NCBI GenBank assembly: GCA_044221335.1
Contig: JBGAPI010000003.1
Coordinates: forward strand, 1-64,000
DNA: 64,000 nucleotides
From: JBGAPI01 sp044221335
GTDB taxonomy: Bacteria; Pseudomonadota; Gammaproteobacteria; Xanthomonadales; Ahniellaceae
Reading direction: 5' to 3'
Both the position numbers and the translations under genes were made by a program. Positions 60,688 to 64,000 of the stretch are shown in pieces; the stretch's first letter is position 1, and each line of letters begins with the position of its first letter. The notes below the pieces were generated by a model. It had not been told where the DNA came from, made no database searches, and saw only the letters and a program-made list of their open reading frames with translations.

Positions 60688-61421
60688 GGCGCGTCGGCGG
60701 CGAACAGCGCGGCGGAGATCCGCGCCGGCCGGTCGATCACCAGCAGACGGGCCTCGGCGTCACCGACGATCTCGGCGGCCGCCGCACGGCCGCGGGCCAG
60801 CTGCGGCGGCCGGTGGTCGAGGTTGTGCGCGTCGGAGGCCAGGATCGTCACCCAGCCGCGCTCCAGCAGTTCGATCGCCCGTTCGCGCGCCTGCGGCCCG
60901 AAGCCACCGGTGACCGAGTCGGCAGTGACCTGCAGCAGCGCGCCCTCCGCGATGAGCGGATGGATCGCTTCGAAGCGGCGCAGGATGTCCTTGTTGCGTT
61001 CCGGGTGCGCCACCAGCGTGCGGATGCCGCGGCCGCGCAGCCACGCGATCAGCTTCTCCGAACCGGCCGGCAGCACACCGTGGGGGAACTCCAGCAGGAG
61101 CAGCGGCTGGCCTTCCCACTGGCCGACGAAGGGCAGCGCGCCGTCCTCGGCCCACATCATCACCTCGGGGCCGGCGCGGACCTCCCCGGCGACCGCGATC
61201 TCGAGCGCGACGCCGGCGTCGGCCAGCTGCTGGCGGAAACGGACGGTGCGCTCGCGGGTGTCGCCGACCTGGTTGTCGAAACGCCCGAGATGGAAATGCG
61301 GCGTGAGCACGGAATGGGTGATCCCGGCCGCCAACGCGGCGCGAGCGAGCGCCAGCGCCTCGGCGTCGGTCTGCGCGCCGTCGTCGATGCCGGGCAGCAG
61401 GTGGCAATGCAGGTCGTACAT
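60684..61421 (-). CDS. CpsB/CapC-type tyrosine-protein phosphatase (PHP fold)
   Basis: A 245-residue metal-dependent phosphatase that removes phosphate from the polysaccharide autokinase. PHP motifs are MYDLHCHLLPGIDDGA (His5, His7), SVLTPHFHLG, LVAHPERNKD and ILASDAHNLD. It lies 16 bp after the kinase gene, its natural substrate. Most gammaproteobacterial systems use a low-molecular-weight Wzb phosphatase instead, but the PHP type occurs in Lysobacterales and other groups. Confidence 0.92.
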   Translation of the reverse strand: MYDLHCHLLPGIDDGAQTDAEALALARAALAAGITHSVLTPHFHLGRFDNQVGDTRERTVRFRQQLADAGVALEIAVAGEVRAGPEVMMWAEDGALPFVGQWEGQPLLLLEFPHGVLPAGSEKLIAWLRGRGIRTLVAHPERNKDILRRFEAIHPLIAEGALLQVTADSVTGGFGPQARERAIELLERGWVTILASDAHNLDHRPPQLARGRAAAAEIVGDAEARLLVIDRPARISAALFAADAP

Positions 61422-61437
61422 GGCGAGCGCAGCCGGA

Positions 61438-63669
61438 TCAGCTCTTCTTCGAGCTGCCGTAGCCGTAGTCGTGGTAGTAGCTGTCGCCGGAGTAGTAGTA
61501 CTTGCCGTAGCCGTAGCCGTAGCCGTAGCGGGACTTGCGCGGCACCACGTGGTTGACCACGGCGCCGATCAGGGGCGCGTTGGCGCGGCGCAGGCGCTTC
61601 AGGCCCTGGTCGACGAGCTGCCATGGCGTGGAGTCGCTGCGGACCACGTAGACCACCGCGTGGACCAGCCGGGAGAGCACCAGCGCGTCGCTCACCGCGA
61701 GGGTCGGTGCGCAGTCGATCACCACATGGTCGAAGGCGTTGGACAGCGAGCCCAGCGCCTCCTCGAAACGCCGCGACTGCAGCAGCTCCTGTGGATTCGG
61801 CGGAACCGGGCCGGCCGGCATCACGTACACGCCCCCCGCACCGATCTGGCGGATGCACTCGGAGATCTGCGCTTCGCCGGCGACGAAGTGCGAAAGGCCC
61901 TTGCAGTCGGCCAGCTCGGGCAGGCCGCGGTGCACCGCCGGGCGGCGCATGTCGGCGTCGATCAGCAGCACCTTGCGCATCTGTCCCATGGCCTGCGCCA
62001 GGTTCACCGACAGCGTGGTCTTGCCCTCGCTCGGCACCGACGAGGTCACCAGGATGCGCTTGTGGCGCTGGTCGATGGCCGACAGCATCACGCTGGTACG
62101 CACCGTGCGGATCGCCTCGGAGAAGGTGGACTTCGGCGCCTCGCTGAACTGGCGCAGCGGTCCGCGGTCCTTGGCATCCTTGGTCGCAAGCTTCGGCAGC
62201 ATGCCGAGCACCGAGATGCCGAGCCGGCGCTCGACGTCCTCGGCGCCCTTCAGGGTGTTGTCGAGGTGGTCGAGCATGAACGCGAGGGCCACGCCCAGCG
62301 CCAGGCCGACCAGCAGGCCGACGATGGTGGCGCGTCGCTTGTCGGGGTAGATCGGCGAGCCTGGCACCAGGGCCGACTCGATCAGGCGGGCATTGGCGTT
62401 CTGCACGCCGTTGGACGCGCTGGTCTCCTTGAACCGGGTCTGGAACATCTCGTACAGCTGGCGATTGCTGTCGACTTCGCGCTGCAGCCGCTGCAGCTCG
62501 TACTGCTTGCGGTTGACGTCGCGGATCTCGCCCTTGGCCGAGCCGAGTTCGCCGGCGATCGCGTTCTCGCGATCGCGCGCGGCCTGATACTCCTTCGCGA
62601 TACCGTCGGCGACCTGTTCCAGCTGCTTGTGGAAGGCACTCTTCGCGGTGTCGAGATTGGCTTGCGCTTCGACGTACTTCGGATGACGGGGGCCGTAGCG
62701 ACCGGCGAGTTCATTCAACTGCCGCTCGGCCTCGACGACTTTCGACTTCAGTTCCGACACCAGCGGGTAGCTCAGCAGGCCGGGAATCTTCTCGAGCGCC
62801 TCGCCGCGACCACCGGCGGAGCGCACCTGACCGTAGATCGACTCCTTCTCGACCCGCTCGCGGCGGGCCTCGGCCAGACGCGTGGTGGCGAGATTGAGTT
62901 CCGTGGTGGCCAGCGTGTCGACGCCCTTCACGTCGATCAGCCCGCCCTTGTCGCGGTAGTCCTGCAGCGCCTTCTCCGACTCCTCGAGCTTCTGCCGAAG
63001 GCCGGACATGCGCTCGTTGAGCCAGGTCGACGCGGCCTCTGCCATCTCGATGCGGCCCTCGAGGATCGACTCGACATAGGCCTGGGTCATGGTGTTGGCG
63101 AGTTCCGCGGCGAACTCCGGATCGGCCCGGTCGAAGCTCACCTTGACCAGCTGGCTGTTGCGGATGGGCTGGATCGACAGGCCACCGAGCACCTGGCCGA
63201 CGGCGGACGAGAACTCGACCTTCGGATCCGGTGGCGGCGCCGGCGCGGCGGCGGCTTCGGACTTGCCCGGCAGCAGCTTGCGCCAGCTGAATCCCCGCTC
63301 GACTGGTTTGGCGCGGAACTTCTCCACGCCGAGCTTCGCCACGACGCGTTCCGCGAGCGGACGCGAACGGAGGATCTCGTACTGGGTCTGGTAGTACTCG
63401 CCGAAATCGTAGTACTGCTGCGCCGCCGCCACGGAATCGATCGACACGAACTTCACCGGCTCGCGTTCGATCAGCATGGTCGCCGTCGCCCGGTAGACCG
63501 GGATGTCGCTGTAGGCCTTCAGCGCGGCGAGCAGGCCGCCGACCAGCGCCAGACCCAGAACGCCCCACTTGTAGCGGAACACGACCCGCAGGTAGTCCTG
63601 CAGGTTCGGCAATTGGGTTCGTTCGGGCGCAGCCGACTCGAGCAGGTCTGGAGGAGTGGCTAGATTCAT
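61438..63669 (-). CDS. Polysaccharide co-polymerase and tyrosine autokinase (Wzc/GumC-like)
   Basis: A 743-residue inner membrane protein controlling exopolysaccharide chain length and export. The Wzz domain starts after LPNLQDYLRVVFRYKWGVLG (first membrane helix); a long periplasmic coiled coil follows, then the second helix (ATIVGLLVGLALGVALAFML). The cytoplasmic BY-kinase domain has Walker A SVPSEGKTT (Lys550), Walker A' VLLIDADMRRPAVH and Walker B VVIDCAP. The Tyr-rich tail (GYGYGYGKYYYSG, SYYHDYGYG) is the autophosphorylation site. It lies 52 bp after the export protein gene. Confidence 0.95.
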   Translation of the reverse strand: MNLATPPDLLESAAPERTQLPNLQDYLRVVFRYKWGVLGLALVGGLLAALKAYSDIPVYRATATMLIEREPVKFVSIDSVAAAQQYYDFGEYYQTQYEILRSRPLAERVVAKLGVEKFRAKPVERGFSWRKLLPGKSEAAAAPAPPPDPKVEFSSAVGQVLGGLSIQPIRNSQLVKVSFDRADPEFAAELANTMTQAYVESILEGRIEMAEAASTWLNERMSGLRQKLEESEKALQDYRDKGGLIDVKGVDTLATTELNLATTRLAEARRERVEKESIYGQVRSAGGRGEALEKIPGLLSYPLVSELKSKVVEAERQLNELAGRYGPRHPKYVEAQANLDTAKSAFHKQLEQVADGIAKEYQAARDRENAIAGELGSAKGEIRDVNRKQYELQRLQREVDSNRQLYEMFQTRFKETSASNGVQNANARLIESALVPGSPIYPDKRRATIVGLLVGLALGVALAFMLDHLDNTLKGAEDVERRLGISVLGMLPKLATKDAKDRGPLRQFSEAPKSTFSEAIRTVRTSVMLSAIDQRHKRILVTSSVPSEGKTTLSVNLAQAMGQMRKVLLIDADMRRPAVHRGLPELADCKGLSHFVAGEAQISECIRQIGAGGVYVMPAGPVPPNPQELLQSRRFEEALGSLSNAFDHVVIDCAPTLAVSDALVLSRLVHAVVYVVRSDSTPWQLVDQGLKRLRRANAPLIGAVVNHVVPRKSRYGYGYGYGKYYYSGDSYYHDYGYGSSKKS

Positions 63670-63721
63670 GGCGGTGATGCTACCGGCGCTTGGATTCCGT
63701 AGGGCTGTCCCGACCGGCGGG

Positions 63722-64000
63722 TCAGAAGAAACTTTCGTCGACGGTGATGATGTCGCCCGGCGACACCGGATCCTCCATCGATACGCGTCGACCCTGCTTG
63801 TCCTTCGCGCCTTCCGAGATCAGCGTGATCTTGCGTTCGGAGGCCCGCTCCGTGAGCCCGCCCGCCAGCACGATCGCCTTGCGCACGGTGAGCCCGGGCT
63901 GGAAAGGGTGTCCTCCCGGCGACTTCACCTGGCCGTTCACGAAGTACGGACGGTACTCGACCATGGCGATCGACACCTTCGGGCTGCGCAGGTACTCGCC
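63722..64000 (-). CDS. Polysaccharide export protein (Wza/GumB-like), 5'-truncated by window edge
   Basis: Only the C-terminal 92 residues lie in the window, in frame GEYLRSPKVSIAMVEYRPYF, then VNGQVKSPGGHPFQPGLTVR, an SLBB-type domain, ending DPVSPGDIITVDESFF. This matches GumB/Wza-type outer membrane lipoproteins that form the export channel. It precedes the tyrosine autokinase gene, the usual order. The signal peptide and polysaccharide export domain are beyond position 64000. Confidence 0.9.
   Translation of the reverse strand, partial: GEYLRSPKVSIAMVEYRPYFVNGQVKSPGGHPFQPGLTVRKAIVLAGGLTERASERKITLISEGAKDKQGRRVSMEDPVSPGDIITVDESFF

Noticed and set aside
59977..63663. A 1228-codon open frame on the plus strand opposite the polysaccharide genes
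   Set aside because: It is antisense to four clear genes (TPR-like protein, CpsB, kinase and their gaps). High GC suppresses stop codons; the translation is low-complexity and has no recognisable domain.

Overview
The window is a very GC-rich chromosomal segment of a gammaproteobacterium, most likely of the order Lysobacterales (Xanthomonadales). The gene orders support this: tRNA cluster-tig-clpP-clpX-lon, rpsP-rimM-trmD-rplS, purA-DUF2065-hflC-hflK-hflX-hfq, dnaB-alr-radA and a Gum/Wza-Wzc type exopolysaccharide locus. No plasmid, phage, IS element or CRISPR signature was seen. Most of the window is housekeeping DNA interspersed with accessory secreted proteins and many short palindromic repeats.

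Layout. 1-6250: lon (its 3' end lies outside the window), clpX, clpP and tig on the minus strand, preceded by six tRNA genes (Arg-ACG, Pro-TGG, Arg-TCT, His-GTG, Lys-CTT, Leu-TAG) behind a strong stringent-type promoter. 6250-11160: dinB with a small monooxygenase-like gene, divergent from a YdeP-type molybdopterin oxidoreductase and an FdhD carrying an extra N-terminal helix-turn-helix. 11160-13300: small envelope proteins, including twin secreted Tyr/Gly-rich proteins. 13400-20600: hslR, htpG, the rpsP operon, a glycosyltransferase and ffh. 20650-25700: a NADAR protein, a secreted unknown, a metallo-hydrolase and a glutathione S-transferase divergent from a MocR-type regulator. 25700-30570: a Fur-type iron-uptake locus (TonB receptor, PiuC dioxygenase, two PepSY membrane proteins) that retains the remnant of a second piuC. 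30730-34020: a giant secreted beta-propeller protein. 34100-39600: purA to hfq. 39700-50900: oxidoreductase, peroxidase and aldolase genes, a broken secreted gene, a MoxR/VWA pair, a methyltransferase, a periplasmic cyclophilin, an FG-GAP protein and a CcsA/YpjD protein. 51100-57700: a PilZ protein, an Na+/H+ antiporter, radA, alr and dnaB. 57700-64000: a secreted protein, DUF2058, slyX, and the start of an exopolysaccharide operon (export protein, tyrosine autokinase, CpsB phosphatase, TPR-like protein), all on the minus strand and running in from the right-hand edge.

How the parts fit. The protein-quality genes (tig, clpP, clpX, lon, htpG, hslR, hflK/hflC) sit near sequences that look like heat-shock promoters at lon and htpG. 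The iron locus reads as one Fur-controlled unit with a past tandem duplication. At least five families of intergenic palindromes fill the gaps, mostly between convergent genes. The points most worth a second look are the HTH-FdhD fusion, the decayed piuC copy, the in-frame stop in a secreted gene, the twin Tyr-rich proteins with an identically placed upstream element, and a short LFxDxFE-type C-terminal motif shared by otherwise unrelated secreted proteins.
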